Positions 27,529 to 36,452 of a DNA stretch of 64,000 nucleotides are shown one piece after another (the stretch's first letter is position 1; each line of letters opens with the position of its first letter). Origin of the DNA: an uncultured Blastocatellia bacterium. Lineage in GTDB: Bacteria; Acidobacteriota; Blastocatellia; Chloracidobacteriales; Chloracidobacteriaceae. Location: NCBI GenBank assembly GCA_937934745.1, contig CALGZC010000038.1:99623-163622 (forward strand). Reading direction: 5' to 3'. Under the pieces are notes generated by a model, which did not search any database, was not told the origin of the DNA, and saw only the letters and a list, made by a program, of their open reading frames with translations. Both the position numbers and the translations under genes were made by a program.

Positions 27529-28602
27529 ATGTCTGACATCAGCACCGATGCACTTGCCGGCAGACAACTGCTTGCCGCACTCAAACCCTTTGCCCAAGAA
27601 TCCCGTTACCAGAGCTGGTTCCACGTCAGCCTCACCTTTGGCCTACTGAGTGCGCTGCTTGTGGGCGCAGCCACACTGCCCTGGTGGCCGCTTCGTTTGC
27701 TTCTGTCGTTGCTCGGCGGCCTTGTCCTCGTCCGGGCGTTTATTCTGTTCCATGACTTTATGCATGGGGCGCTGCTGTATCGCTCACCTTTTGGCCAGGC
27801 AATTTTTTATATGTTCGGCCTGCTGGCGCTGACACCGCCGCGGTACTGGCAGCACACGCATAATGCGCACCATGCGCAGGTCGGCAAGCAGGTTGCAGCC
27901 ACAGACGGTGCGCTTCCACTGATCACAGCAGATGTAGGCACCTTTCCGTTGATGAGCCGCGCCCAGTGGCACGCTGCTTCTTACCGGCAACGCTTTCAGT
28001 ACCGTGTGATGCGGCATCCGGTGACAATTCTCGCAGCTTATGTGACCGTTTTTGCCATCAGTTTCTGCCTCGTGCCCTTCGTCAAAGCCCCCCGGAAGTA
28101 CTGGGATGGCGCCCTGGCCCTGCTCGTGCACGGTGGTCTCATCGTCACCCTCTGGGTGTTGGCCGGAATGTCGGTTGCCCTCTTCGCCGTTGTCATTCCC
28201 TTCGGACTGGCGGCTGCCGTGGGCGCGTATCTGTTTTATGTCCAACATACATTTGAGGGGCTGCAAGTGCTCCCGGAGGAACAATGGTCATTCCATCATG
28301 GGGCAATTTCGTCATCGAGCTACCTCAAGCTGGATCCTGTCCTGCGGTGGTTTACCGGCAACATCGGCTATCACCATATTCACCATCTGAATGCCCGCAT
28401 CCCCTTTTACCGACTGCCCGAGGCGCTGCAAGCGATCCCGGTGCTACAGGAATCGGCAAACATAGTCACGCTCCATCCGTGTGACATTTTCAAAAGCTTC
28501 CGGCTCAATCTCTGGGACACGGAGCAACAGCAGCTCGTCAGCTATGGCAGCAGTAGCTGTTCACCTGCCCACCAGGAAAACAGACCCCAAATATCCGGCT
28601 AA
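27529..28602 (+). CDS. Membrane fatty acid desaturase
   Basis: A 357-residue integral membrane di-iron desaturase, which introduces a double bond into acyl chains of membrane lipids using O2 and reduced ferredoxin or cytochrome. The three histidine boxes are visible: HDFMH (about 74-78), HTHNAHH (about 106-112) and HHIHHLNARIP (about 283-293). Four or more hydrophobic segments lie between them in the usual arrangement. The first and third boxes fit the delta-12/omega-6 acyl-lipid class best, though position specificity cannot be read from sequence. Presence of an O2-dependent desaturase implies an organism that meets oxygen. It stands alone, 254 bases after the DUF2256 gene, with no visible operon partner. 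Confidence 0.88.
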   Translation: MSDISTDALAGRQLLAALKPFAQESRYQSWFHVSLTFGLLSALLVGAATLPWWPLRLLLSLLGGLVLVRAFILFHDFMHGALLYRSPFGQAIFYMFGLLALTPPRYWQHTHNAHHAQVGKQVAATDGALPLITADVGTFPLMSRAQWHAASYRQRFQYRVMRHPVTILAAYVTVFAISFCLVPFVKAPRKYWDGALALLVHGGLIVTLWVLAGMSVALFAVVIPFGLAAAVGAYLFYVQHTFEGLQVLPEEQWSFHHGAISSSSYLKLDPVLRWFTGNIGYHHIHHLNARIPFYRLPEALQAIPVLQESANIVTLHPCDIFKSFRLNLWDTEQQQLVSYGSSSCSPAHQENRPQISG

Positions 28603-28694
28603 GCAGTCCTCAATACTATCTAGCAGAAAGACCCTGCGAGCACGCTAGAAGCCGTTCACCAACCAGATGAGATTCCGTTAGCGGCAAATAGCGT

Positions 28695-29705
28695 TCAGCG
28701 TTTCTGAATGAGAAAAGTGTTGGATAAATCCCCGGCTGCATAACCGGTGAACGGATCGTCAAGAACCTCTAAAACTTTGCAGTTATGCTCGTATATCATG
28801 TCAAAGACACGTGATTGAGGTAAGACATGCATCTCAATTTGAGGTTCACGACGACCTTCTACACTACGTAGATAATCCCGTGCAGAGAAGGTATATCCTG
28901 TTTGAAAAGTTTGTAACTGGAAGAAGGCAAGCCCCCCTGGGACAAGCGATTTCAGCAAGTTACTCAAAATCAATCGAATGATCGGCGGCGGGTTATGTTG
29001 TAGGACAATGAGCGTGTAGAATGCATCGACACTTGGAAAGGAGCCCACATCCAGAGGATGGCTAATCTGTCTAAAATGAATGTTATGTAACCCTAGTGAT
29101 GATGTAAATTGACGTGCTAGCTCCAGGTGTGGAGCAGAAATATCATACGCATAAACCTGCTTGAAACGTTGTGCGAGGGCATGGGTAATGCGTCCGACTC
29201 CGCAGCCATACTCCAAGATGTTTTTTTCAGATACGCCGTCGCGGAAGCAACCGTTGCGATTGGCAAGATGGAGAAATAGCTCAACATTTTCCTGTCCACT
29301 TTGATAGAAAACCTCTCGGTTTTGTTCAAAAGTGGACTGCTTGAAATTCTCAACAGAGATAACAGACCAGTGTGGCTCCGTCCTGCCAAGTAATGCCCAG
29401 GTGTTTTGTACCGCCAGGAGCAGTCGTTCGAGTGTTTCCTGATCAACTTCATCTTCAATCTCAAGGGGCGGCTCGAAACCGGTCAGTGACGGACCGCAGA
29501 GGTGTCGCCACCGTGTGCGAAATTCCCGGCTTCCAAATAGTGTGCGCCGGAGGTGGTCGAGATCGGCACAGTCGGCATGTCTGTGCACTTCTGCGGGGCT
29601 TGGCTCTCGACCAAGCAGCAGCCGGTAAGCCCAGGTAACGGCTTCTGGTGATACAGTGCGCACCGACTTTGGGCCAAGGAAAGTGCGTAACGCTTGTCTG
29701 AACAT
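28695..29705 (-). CDS. SAM-dependent methyltransferase with N-terminal DUF4214-like helical segment
   Basis: A 336-residue protein from the ATG at 29705. The first 90 residues contain AYRLLLGREPSPAEVHRH and LRRTLFGSREFRTRW, the helical pattern of DUF4214-like segments found on glycan-modifying enzymes. The second half is a class I Rossmann methyltransferase: motif I EYGCGVGRITHAL, an acidic end of strand 2 in YAYDISAPHLELA, then VDAFYTLIVLQHNPPP and LVPGGLAFFQL. Base composition is uneven: the methyltransferase part is about 45-50% GC over several lines by eye, the N-terminal part and surrounding genes near 58-60%. This suggests the catalytic half, or its 3' end, was acquired more recently. 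Substrate unknown; surface glycan or sugar is a reasonable guess. Confidence 0.72.
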   Translation of the reverse strand: MFRQALRTFLGPKSVRTVSPEAVTWAYRLLLGREPSPAEVHRHADCADLDHLRRTLFGSREFRTRWRHLCGPSLTGFEPPLEIEDEVDQETLERLLLAVQNTWALLGRTEPHWSVISVENFKQSTFEQNREVFYQSGQENVELFLHLANRNGCFRDGVSEKNILEYGCGVGRITHALAQRFKQVYAYDISAPHLELARQFTSSLGLHNIHFRQISHPLDVGSFPSVDAFYTLIVLQHNPPPIIRLILSNLLKSLVPGGLAFFQLQTFQTGYTFSARDYLRSVEGRREPQIEMHVLPQSRVFDMIYEHNCKVLEVLDDPFTGYAAGDLSNTFLIQKR

Positions 29706-29897
29706 GTTTGCCGTTGCCCGCTGGAGTCGCTTCAAACGCAGCGCGATGGTAACACACAGGATCAAATACCAACGCCGTTGATCCGATTGCCAGCGCTTGT
29801 CGGCACGGGACTATCTGCAGCGCACCGACGCTGGCCTGGGAGCAGCGACCCACACCAGAGATATGCCCGGAACGCGAGCTATGCGCGAAACGCGGTA

Positions 29898-30743
29898 CTA
29901 GTCTACCGTAAAGCGCGTTGTCCCAAGCTGTTGTCCGTCCTGCCAGACTTCAACCCGGTACAGCCCGCTTGGGAAGCCTTCCTCCGAAGTCAGTGACAGT
30001 TGTAAGGTGGTCAACGGCCTCGTTTCAGGCGTAATCGTTGGGAAGGTCACTTCGCCAATGAGCTTATTCGCCGGCAGTCGCGGCACGCGCTCGGCATACC
30101 ACCGTGTGGCATAAGTTTCCCCAACAGAAAGCTGACGCAGATAAACCACACAGGTGATTCTGGTATCACTTTGACGAAACGCTGAAGTGAAGGCGATGTC
30201 GCTGTCGTCAGACCCAACGCGAGCCATCTTGATGTCGCGCAAGTTGCCAGTTGACGGCGGCAACCCACCGGAAGCGCGGTCGTCGCCGGGCGAGCTGTCG
30301 GGCGGACCGCTGCCGAGCCGAATGAGTTGCTGCCCTTCGACGGTCATCTTCCAGCTTCCGGCGGCGAATTTGGGCGGGCTTTGTACGACGAAGCGCGTCG
30401 AGAAAAACAGGACGCCGACCTCAAAATCGTTGCCGATGAACCGCTTGATTGGCACATTCTCCATGGATTTGCGCATTTCGCCTTCGCGCATCTCCCAGGT
30501 TACCCGCCCGTCGGGCGAGATGGAAAGCCTCGTATTGCTTCCGACCCAGTCGCCGATGTAAGCCTGCTTGTCAGCCGGGATGTTCCCACCGCTTGGCAAC
30601 AGCAGAAAGAGGATGACGACAGCCGACACTCCCAACATCGAGAGGCAACCACAGCCGCCGAGAACCCAGAGCCAGGTTCGGCTAGACTTTTTGGCCGGCG
30701 GCGGCGCAGAAGGCGTAGGGAAAGGTGGGCGGAAGGGCTGCAT
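29898..30743 (-). CDS. Membrane-anchored protein of unknown function
   Basis: A 281-residue protein I do not recognise. The ATG at 30743 is preceded at a good distance by GGAGGAA. A short proline-rich cytoplasmic start (MQPFRPPFPTPSAPPPAKK) leads into one membrane span (about 25-50, LGGCGCLSMLGVSAVVILFL). The outer part begins with YIGDWVGSNTRLSISPDG, a beta-hairpin pattern typical of small lipocalin-like or 'stress-response' domains. The end, LYRVEVWQDGQQLGTTRFTV, looks like an immunoglobulin-like strand pair. The proline/alanine-rich N-terminus resembles zinc-ribbon/PP-type anchors seen before such domains but has no cysteine pairs. It lies 69 bases downstream of the DUF5916 gene and probably shares its transcript. 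Confidence 0.6.
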   Translation of the reverse strand: MQPFRPPFPTPSAPPPAKKSSRTWLWVLGGCGCLSMLGVSAVVILFLLLPSGGNIPADKQAYIGDWVGSNTRLSISPDGRVTWEMREGEMRKSMENVPIKRFIGNDFEVGVLFFSTRFVVQSPPKFAAGSWKMTVEGQQLIRLGSGPPDSSPGDDRASGGLPPSTGNLRDIKMARVGSDDSDIAFTSAFRQSDTRITCVVYLRQLSVGETYATRWYAERVPRLPANKLIGEVTFPTITPETRPLTTLQLSLTSEEGFPSGLYRVEVWQDGQQLGTTRFTVD

Positions 30744-30812
30744 AATTTCCTCCAAGACACTCCCGGAATGACCGCTTCAGCCGACTCTGTGCCGGCGATG
30801 GACAAAGCCACA

Positions 30813-32993
30813 TCAGCGGATGAAGTCGTATGTTACCTTGATCTGAAGCTGCCGATTCGGGCGCTCAATGCCGACGCCGCTGGTTTGGTTATAGATCAAG
30901 AAGATGTCCGAGTTCGGGCGATAAATATAGCGCACCCGTGCGTTGAGGCTTGTCAGTCGCGCTGCCGAGTTGACCTGCACCAAACACGTCGAAAGCCACT
31001 TTCGTGAAAGGTTATACGTTAGGCGTCCGTTGAACAAGTTGGTTGAAAAATTGCCCTGCGGCAACTGAACGGCGTTGAAACTGTGGCTGGCCTGCAGTGA
31101 CAGATGCGAATCCGGTCGCCACGTGAAACCGGCGCCGGCTTCCTGCCGGCTTCCGTTGTAAAAACCACCCCAACTGCCACTGGCGTCAAACAGAAACCGG
31201 CGGCTGCGGTTGGTCGTGAAGCTTGCGCCAAAGCGATTGAACGCATACTGTCCCGGCGGAATTACAATGCCCGGCCGGATTTGAAATGGGCGCGTCAAGA
31301 CGTCGGTTTCGGCGCGCAGCGGGCGAATGGTCAGCCCGGCCGAGTTGGCGAAGTCCACGTTGATAGCCGTAGCGAGCGTCCGGGTTTGCAAGTCGCCGGC
31401 CGAGCGGTCTTGATAGTATTCGCCAAACCCCTCGAAGCGAATCTCGCGGATGGTCTTGGCCACCGCCGCCGGGCGCCACTTGTAGGCGGCGTCGCCGAAG
31501 TACTGCCGCACATCGCGGCGCAGCGCGAAGCCAAGCTCCGGGTTGTAGGCGCGCCCAATCTGCTCGTAAATCCCGAAAAGCCGCATGCGGTTCGTGTCAT
31601 AGCCGCTCTGCGCGCGAAAGCTCGTCGCGTCGCCGGACAGGCCCGGCGAGAAGGTCTTGGCGATGAAAGCGTAGCTTGTCCAGTAGTCATTGAAGTTAAT
31701 TTGGGCGTCGAGACCGACGCCTCGGTTGTACGCCCGCCGCTCGCCGCCCTGCCGGTTGAGCGCGATGGCTCCGAGGTTGGAGCGCGTCCCGATGTCGCGC
31801 TTGACCCGCGCGACGGTAAATCGCTCGCGCGGCACGGCGCGCGCCTCGTCGCGTAGCGGGCGCGTCTCGACGTGCAGAAAGCCGATATTCCACGGGCCGG
31901 CCTTGCCGGTCACTTTCGCCCCGAAATCAATCGGCAGCGGCGCGCCATCGTCGGTCAGCCCAATCCGGCGCGTGAAGAAAAGCTGATTGACCCCGGGGCG
32001 GCCGAACAAGAAAATCCCGGCGTTCTCGAGGAAAAAATCCCGGCGCTCAGGGAAAAAGACCGAGAAGCGCGTCAGGTTGACCACTTGCTGATCCACTTCC
32101 GCCTGCCCGAAGTCCGGGTTGACCGTGAACTCCGCCGTCACCGACGGCGTGATGCCAAGGCGGGCGACTTCGACGCCGACCGCTGCGGCAAAGCCGCTCT
32201 CCAGGCGGGTCGCCGTCGCATTGGGGACATTCTGGCGGAAGCGTCCGGTGAGGTACGGCTTGATTTCAACCAGCCGCTGGCGAGTGATTTCCTCGACCCC
32301 GGTCAGCTCGCCCGCCTGCGAAACGCGCAGCAGCCCAAAGGCGCGCTGCCAGCTTGACCACAGCAGGATTTCGTTTTTCCGGCGAATGATGCGCGACACG
32401 TTGAAGCCCCATGAGGTCGCGCCTTTCCGAAAGCGCAGGCTGACCAGCGGGATGGCGATTTCCACCGACCAGCCTGCGTTGTCCCGCGTCGCGCCCGACA
32501 GCCACTGCGTATCCCAGGAGAGATTGAAATCGCGCCCTTCGTCCGTGATGAGCGCATCCGACTGCGTGCCGAGCGGATTGACCGAAAAGCGGTAGGCGTT
32601 ACGGCCATCCCGGTAGGTGTCAAGCAACACAGTTACCTTGTCGTCGTTGCCGAAGCTAGAATCACGGTTCAAATCGCGGGCATTGATTTTGTCCGGCTCA
32701 CTGTCAAAGCAGCGAATCCCGATGTAAATGTACCGGCGGTCGTGCAGTAGGCGGCATTCCGTTCGCTCGGTAGGGGGTGCTCCCTCAAACGGTTCCTGCT
32801 GTCGAAACTCATCAATGACCTCGGCTTTTGCCCAGGCCGGTTCATCTAACCGGCCGTCCACGGTGATCGGTTCCTCAGTGGATGTCAGGCGCACCGAGGG
32901 ACGCATCGTTGTTGCAATATTTTGGCCGGCCACCACGGCTTCCGACCAGATGAACAGGATCACTAGTGAAACCGTCAGCAGGTAGTGCGGCAA
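30813..32993 (-). CDS. DUF5916 outer-membrane protein with CBM9-like N-terminal domain
   Basis: A 726-residue exported protein. The only start before an in-frame stop (TAG at 33011) is the TTG at 32993, followed by a hydrophobic signal segment. About residues 35-215 form a carbohydrate-binding module 9-like beta-sandwich (ITVDGRLDEPAWAKAEVIDE; RRYIYIGIRCFDSEPDKI; WDTQWLSGATRDNAGWSVE). The rest, including VDQQVVNLTRFSVFFPERRD, matches DUF5916, a family of predicted beta-barrels common in Acidobacteriota and Bacteroidetes, ending LQIKVTYDFIR. Function is unknown; the module suggests polysaccharide binding at the cell surface. Confidence 0.87.
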   Translation of the reverse strand: MPHYLLTVSLVILFIWSEAVVAGQNIATTMRPSVRLTSTEEPITVDGRLDEPAWAKAEVIDEFRQQEPFEGAPPTERTECRLLHDRRYIYIGIRCFDSEPDKINARDLNRDSSFGNDDKVTVLLDTYRDGRNAYRFSVNPLGTQSDALITDEGRDFNLSWDTQWLSGATRDNAGWSVEIAIPLVSLRFRKGATSWGFNVSRIIRRKNEILLWSSWQRAFGLLRVSQAGELTGVEEITRQRLVEIKPYLTGRFRQNVPNATATRLESGFAAAVGVEVARLGITPSVTAEFTVNPDFGQAEVDQQVVNLTRFSVFFPERRDFFLENAGIFLFGRPGVNQLFFTRRIGLTDDGAPLPIDFGAKVTGKAGPWNIGFLHVETRPLRDEARAVPRERFTVARVKRDIGTRSNLGAIALNRQGGERRAYNRGVGLDAQINFNDYWTSYAFIAKTFSPGLSGDATSFRAQSGYDTNRMRLFGIYEQIGRAYNPELGFALRRDVRQYFGDAAYKWRPAAVAKTIREIRFEGFGEYYQDRSAGDLQTRTLATAINVDFANSAGLTIRPLRAETDVLTRPFQIRPGIVIPPGQYAFNRFGASFTTNRSRRFLFDASGSWGGFYNGSRQEAGAGFTWRPDSHLSLQASHSFNAVQLPQGNFSTNLFNGRLTYNLSRKWLSTCLVQVNSAARLTSLNARVRYIYRPNSDIFLIYNQTSGVGIERPNRQLQIKVTYDFIR

Positions 32994-33136
32994 AGCGAAA
33001 TTCCGAAACTACACAAGGTACGCTCTGGGGGACAAGCGACACACAGGCAATTGCCAAACACTGCCGCGTCCTGCCGCAGACAACAAGCCATTTCCAAGCA
33101 CGCTGGCGGCGCTTGACACAGCTTTACACAATGCCT

Positions 33137-34384
33137 TTACGCAGCGCCCGGTGGCATCAGTCGCAGTGCCGGGACACGTTCACCGGCTGCGCCGTACTGT
33201 TTGCCTTCGGGGAAGAAAACCAAACTGTTTGCGCCCAGCATGGAAGTCAGCATACCGGAGCCCTGGCCCGGCAAGACATCTGCGCACCAGTCGCCGGCAG
33301 CGTAACTGAGCCGCGCGCGCAGGTAGGTCGGGCGGTCCGCCTTTGTCCTGACATCCTGCCTCAGCGTCGCCGTGACTTCCGGCAGTCGCCACTGCGCCTC
33401 GGGTAAGCCGACCATCTTGGCGAGTGCAGGCCGCACAAACAAGTGGTAACACACCATGCCCGACACCGGATTACCAGGTAGTCCAAAACACGGACGCCCA
33501 CATAAACGTCCAAAAAGCAGTGGTTTACCCGGCTTCATCCAGACACGCCAGAAACGGGCTTCCAGGCCGAGTCGGGCCAGGGCCGGCTTGACCAGATCGC
33601 GGTCCCCAACCGATACCCCACCGGATGACACAATGATGTCGGCAGCTTGTGTAGCCTCGGCAAAGGCGGCCTCAATCCGCGCTCCATCATCGCGGACAAG
33701 CGGCAACACAAGTGGCACGGCACCGCACTCGCGGACAAGCGCAGCCAGCGCATAGGCGTTGCTGTTGACGACTTTGCCCGGCGCCGGCGGTTCATCCGCC
33801 TCGATGAGTTCATCGCCGGTTGCCACGATGGCAACGACCGGCCGGCGGCGAACGGTGACAAAGGTACGATGAAATGCCGCGAGGACACCGATGTGGGCAG
33901 CAGTCAACCACTCCCCTGCCATCATGAGGGTTTGGCCAGCGCGCACGTCCTCACCCCGGCGGCGAATATTATCGCCCTTGCGCACGGGACGCGTCACCAC
34001 CAGGGTTTCACCTTCCCGGCAAACGTGTTCCTGCATGACCACGGCGGAAGCCCCTTCCGGCAGGGGCGCACCGGTCATGATCCGCACCGCCTGACCGGGC
34101 AAAACCGGCTGCCGGGGCACCTCACCCGCCGTGACGTGTTCAATCAGCCTCAAGCGCACCGGTGCGGCCTCACTGGCGGGCGCAGTATCTGCGGCTACCA
34201 GGGCGTAGCCATCCATGGCCGAGTTGTCAAAGGTCGGCAAATCGTGGGGTGACACAACGGTTTCTGCCAACACCCGTCCGGGCGCTTCCAACAGTGACAC
34301 CCGTTCAACCCCGACCGGAGACACCCATTCCAGGATGGCGGCCTGGGCATCGGCAACGGCGAGCGGTTTTTCGTGCAACTCCAT
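33137..34384 (-). CDS. moeA: Molybdopterin molybdenumtransferase
   Basis: A 415-residue MoeA that inserts molybdate into adenylylated molybdopterin, the last step of molybdenum cofactor synthesis. The ATG at 34384 fits family starts; a TTG 60 bases upstream adds an unlikely tail. Visible features are LPTFDNSAMDGYALVAAD (substrate loop), VRIMTGAPLPEGASAVVMQE, GDNIRRRGEDVRAGQ, VAIVATGDELIEAD, IIVSSGGVSVGDRDLVKPAL (catalytic aspartate region) and GLPGNPVSGMVCYHLFVRPA. All four domains appear present. No other mo-cofactor genes are in the window, and no space for a Moco riboswitch is seen in the 96 bases before it. It probably belongs to the transcript of the upstream AlbA_2 gene. Confidence 0.94.
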   Translation of the reverse strand: MELHEKPLAVADAQAAILEWVSPVGVERVSLLEAPGRVLAETVVSPHDLPTFDNSAMDGYALVAADTAPASEAAPVRLRLIEHVTAGEVPRQPVLPGQAVRIMTGAPLPEGASAVVMQEHVCREGETLVVTRPVRKGDNIRRRGEDVRAGQTLMMAGEWLTAAHIGVLAAFHRTFVTVRRRPVVAIVATGDELIEADEPPAPGKVVNSNAYALAALVRECGAVPLVLPLVRDDGARIEAAFAEATQAADIIVSSGGVSVGDRDLVKPALARLGLEARFWRVWMKPGKPLLFGRLCGRPCFGLPGNPVSGMVCYHLFVRPALAKMVGLPEAQWRLPEVTATLRQDVRTKADRPTYLRARLSYAAGDWCADVLPGQGSGMLTSMLGANSLVFFPEGKQYGAAGERVPALRLMPPGAA

Positions 34385-34480
34385 AGAGGGTTTCGTAGGG
34401 AAGGTTTTTGGGAAAGGTTTTTTGCTCCACGTGTTCACGCCCAAGACCTGTCCGGCCGGGGGGCGCCGCCAACTCGCTGA

Positions 34481-35761
34481 CTAGTTTGCCGCCGGTAGCT
34501 CAATGCGGAACTCGTGCGGGAGCACCGTCACCTTCGGCTCACGGCGGGCAAAACGCAGGGTCTCCCGCCGAATCATCGGCAAGCCACCGGTGTAGGTCAC
34601 CACACCGTAGGCGGGATTTTTAAAAAAGCTCTTGATATACGGGTTGTTCGGATGGCTGACGCCGTAATCAACCGCACCGCGCCAGATGTGTTTGCCAACG
34701 GCCGGGTTGATGATTTCCAAGTGTCGGTCGTACAGGAGAACACGGACGCCCTCTTGCCGGACTCCGTAATCCCGGTGTACCAGCGCATTGGTAATCGCTT
34801 CCATCACGGCCGGCCGCGAGTACCAGGCGCGCGCATCGGGATCTGTGACCCGCTGATGCTGCGTCGGCGGTGCATCCTGTAAATCGGCGTAGCGCGTGAG
34901 AAAGCCTTCGATGCGCCAGTAGAGACTGGCCAGATTGCCGGTAAACGTCACCTGCTCGACAATCGGGGCCGTAGCGTCGCGACCGGCAAAGCGGCACAGC
35001 GTCACGTGACTGCGCGGGAAGGACTGCTCCATGGCGCGACTCTGCCCAAACAGGACCAAGCCGGCGACCGTCGGGGCGTAGTCGTCGGCCGTCATCACGG
35101 CCAGGCGCATATCGGTCAGCACAAGGGCAGTAGGAAAGCCTTTTGGCAACTTCGATTCATTCGGCAAAACGGCCCGGATGTAACTCCAAACACCGGCATC
35201 ATCAATGTCGTCGAAAGACACCTCTTTCAACGGCACCTGTTCATAGCGCGTGGCGTTGTAGCGATGAAATAACTCCGCTACTTCCTGACTGTCCGCTTCG
35301 CGCTTTGTCGAGCCGATGCGGATGTAATAGCGCCCGTCGCGCGTGGCATGGGGTGCACGCCGGTCATCGACTTCAAGAACCAGAACCCGCTTGCCGCTGT
35401 CGAAGGCAACCTTGTTGATGTAGGGGTGCACCGGCGGCGACATGGCTGTCGCGCACAACTCGCGCAGCTCAACTTCAACCCGTTCGGCATCGTCCAGACC
35501 TTCCACCCGGCAGGTGTCACTGACGCCAAACAGAATAGCTCCACCGCCGCTGTTGGCCATTGCCAAGATTTCTGCTGCAATCCGTTCCGGGTTGCTGTAG
35601 CGCACCTTGAACTCAACTTCGCTGTCTTCCCCACCACGCACCAAATCCAGAATTTCACGCCGATCAAGCGTCCGCCCGTCGTCGCGCATCGTCATATAGG
35701 CATGCAACGACCGCTCCGTTTCGGGTAGCCACCCACGGCGGCGAATCTTTTTGCGGCTCAT
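34481..35761 (-). CDS. AlbA_2 (Schlafen-type AAA_4) domain protein
   Basis: A 426-residue protein beginning with the AlbA_2/divergent AAA_4 domain (SEVEFKVRYSNPERIAAEI, then AMANSGGGAILFGVSDTCRV, then RYYIRIGSTKREADSQEV, about 45-165). Its C-terminal half has a HATPase_c_4-like region (PAVMEAITNALVHRDYGVRQ; VLLYDRHLEIINPA). Many such proteins are annotated as putative transcriptional regulators, but I see no separate DNA-binding domain beyond AlbA_2. Some Schlafen-like proteins act as nucleases in immunity; the context here (upstream of moeA, no toxin or defence neighbours) gives no support for that. The ATG at 35761 is used; a very basic start (SRKKIRRRGW) could bind nucleic acid. Confidence 0.8.
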   Translation of the reverse strand: MSRKKIRRRGWLPETERSLHAYMTMRDDGRTLDRREILDLVRGGEDSEVEFKVRYSNPERIAAEILAMANSGGGAILFGVSDTCRVEGLDDAERVEVELRELCATAMSPPVHPYINKVAFDSGKRVLVLEVDDRRAPHATRDGRYYIRIGSTKREADSQEVAELFHRYNATRYEQVPLKEVSFDDIDDAGVWSYIRAVLPNESKLPKGFPTALVLTDMRLAVMTADDYAPTVAGLVLFGQSRAMEQSFPRSHVTLCRFAGRDATAPIVEQVTFTGNLASLYWRIEGFLTRYADLQDAPPTQHQRVTDPDARAWYSRPAVMEAITNALVHRDYGVRQEGVRVLLYDRHLEIINPAVGKHIWRGAVDYGVSHPNNPYIKSFFKNPAYGVVTYTGGLPMIRRETLRFARREPKVTVLPHEFRIELPAAN

Positions 35762-35960
35762 GACGTCAATCCTTACAGCAGAAGTGACTGGCTTTCAGGA
35801 GTTGGCGGCGTACGCCTTGTGCAGTTTTACACAGTAGGACATGCGGGCGCGTAAGGCAAAACGTTTCCCGCCGAAAAAGCCGGCATGCTACACTGCTTGG
35901 TGTATGTCAACGTACACACCCATTTCCCTAGCGGAGCCGTTGTGGCGGAGCCATTGCACC

Positions 35961-36449
35961 ATGAAAGTTGCCCTCGGCAGTGACCACGCCGGTTATGCCG
36001 GTAAAGAGGTCGCCAAACAAGTTCTCGACCGGCTCGGCATTCCATACGAAGATTTCGGCGCCCAGAACGCAACAGAGCCGGTGGATTACCCTGACTATGC
36101 CCAGGCGGTTGGCACAGCCGTTGTCACAGGGCAAGCGGATCGGGGCCTCTTGTTTTGTGGCACCGGCATCGGTATGAGCATCGCGGCCAACAAAATTCCC
36201 GGTGTTCGTGCGGCAGTCGTTCACGATGCGGAGACGGCCCGGCTTGCCCGCGAACACAACGATGCCAATGTGATGGCCATCGGCGCCCGGAACACCAATC
36301 TCGATCTCCTTCCCAACCTGATCGAGACATTTCTGACGATGGCCTTTGCCGGCGGTCGCCATACACGCCGTCTTGAGAAAATTGCAGCGCTTGAGGCGGC
36401 TTCACACCCGCACCACCCCCAATCCTCACTTCTTGCTTTGAAAGACTAA
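35961..36449 (+). CDS. rpiB: Ribose-5-phosphate isomerase B
   Basis: A 162-residue RpiB/LacAB-family isomerase that interconverts ribose-5-phosphate and ribulose-5-phosphate in the pentose phosphate pathway. The ATG at 35961 gives the canonical opening MKVALGSDHAGY; longer frames add a meaningless N-terminus. C66 in LLFCGTGIGMSIAANK is the expected catalytic base, with H9 and D8 in the phosphate/sugar pocket and the AREHNDANVMAIGARNT signature later. The C-terminal 15 residues (PHHPQSSLLALKD) are a variable tail. GCGGAG lies about 11 bases before the start. The glyA gene starts 3 bases after the stop, so the two are cotranscribed, an arrangement seen in many bacteria. Confidence 0.95.
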   Translation: MKVALGSDHAGYAGKEVAKQVLDRLGIPYEDFGAQNATEPVDYPDYAQAVGTAVVTGQADRGLLFCGTGIGMSIAANKIPGVRAAVVHDAETARLAREHNDANVMAIGARNTNLDLLPNLIETFLTMAFAGGRHTRRLEKIAALEAASHPHHPQSSLLALKD

Positions 36450-36452
36450 GCC

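Noticed and set aside
33996..34480. Moco riboswitch before moeA
   Set aside because: Only 96 bases separate moeA from the preceding gene and no matching stem arrangement was seen.
34481..35761. Schlafen/AlbA_2 gene as part of a defence system
   Set aside because: No toxin, nuclease, restriction or CRISPR neighbours; it lies upstream of moeA, and most such proteins are unassigned regulators.
35899..35920. Imperfect inverted repeat GTGTA...TACAC upstream of rpiB
   Set aside because: Arms of only five bases with mismatches beyond; no regulator nearby and no clear promoter boxes to place it against.
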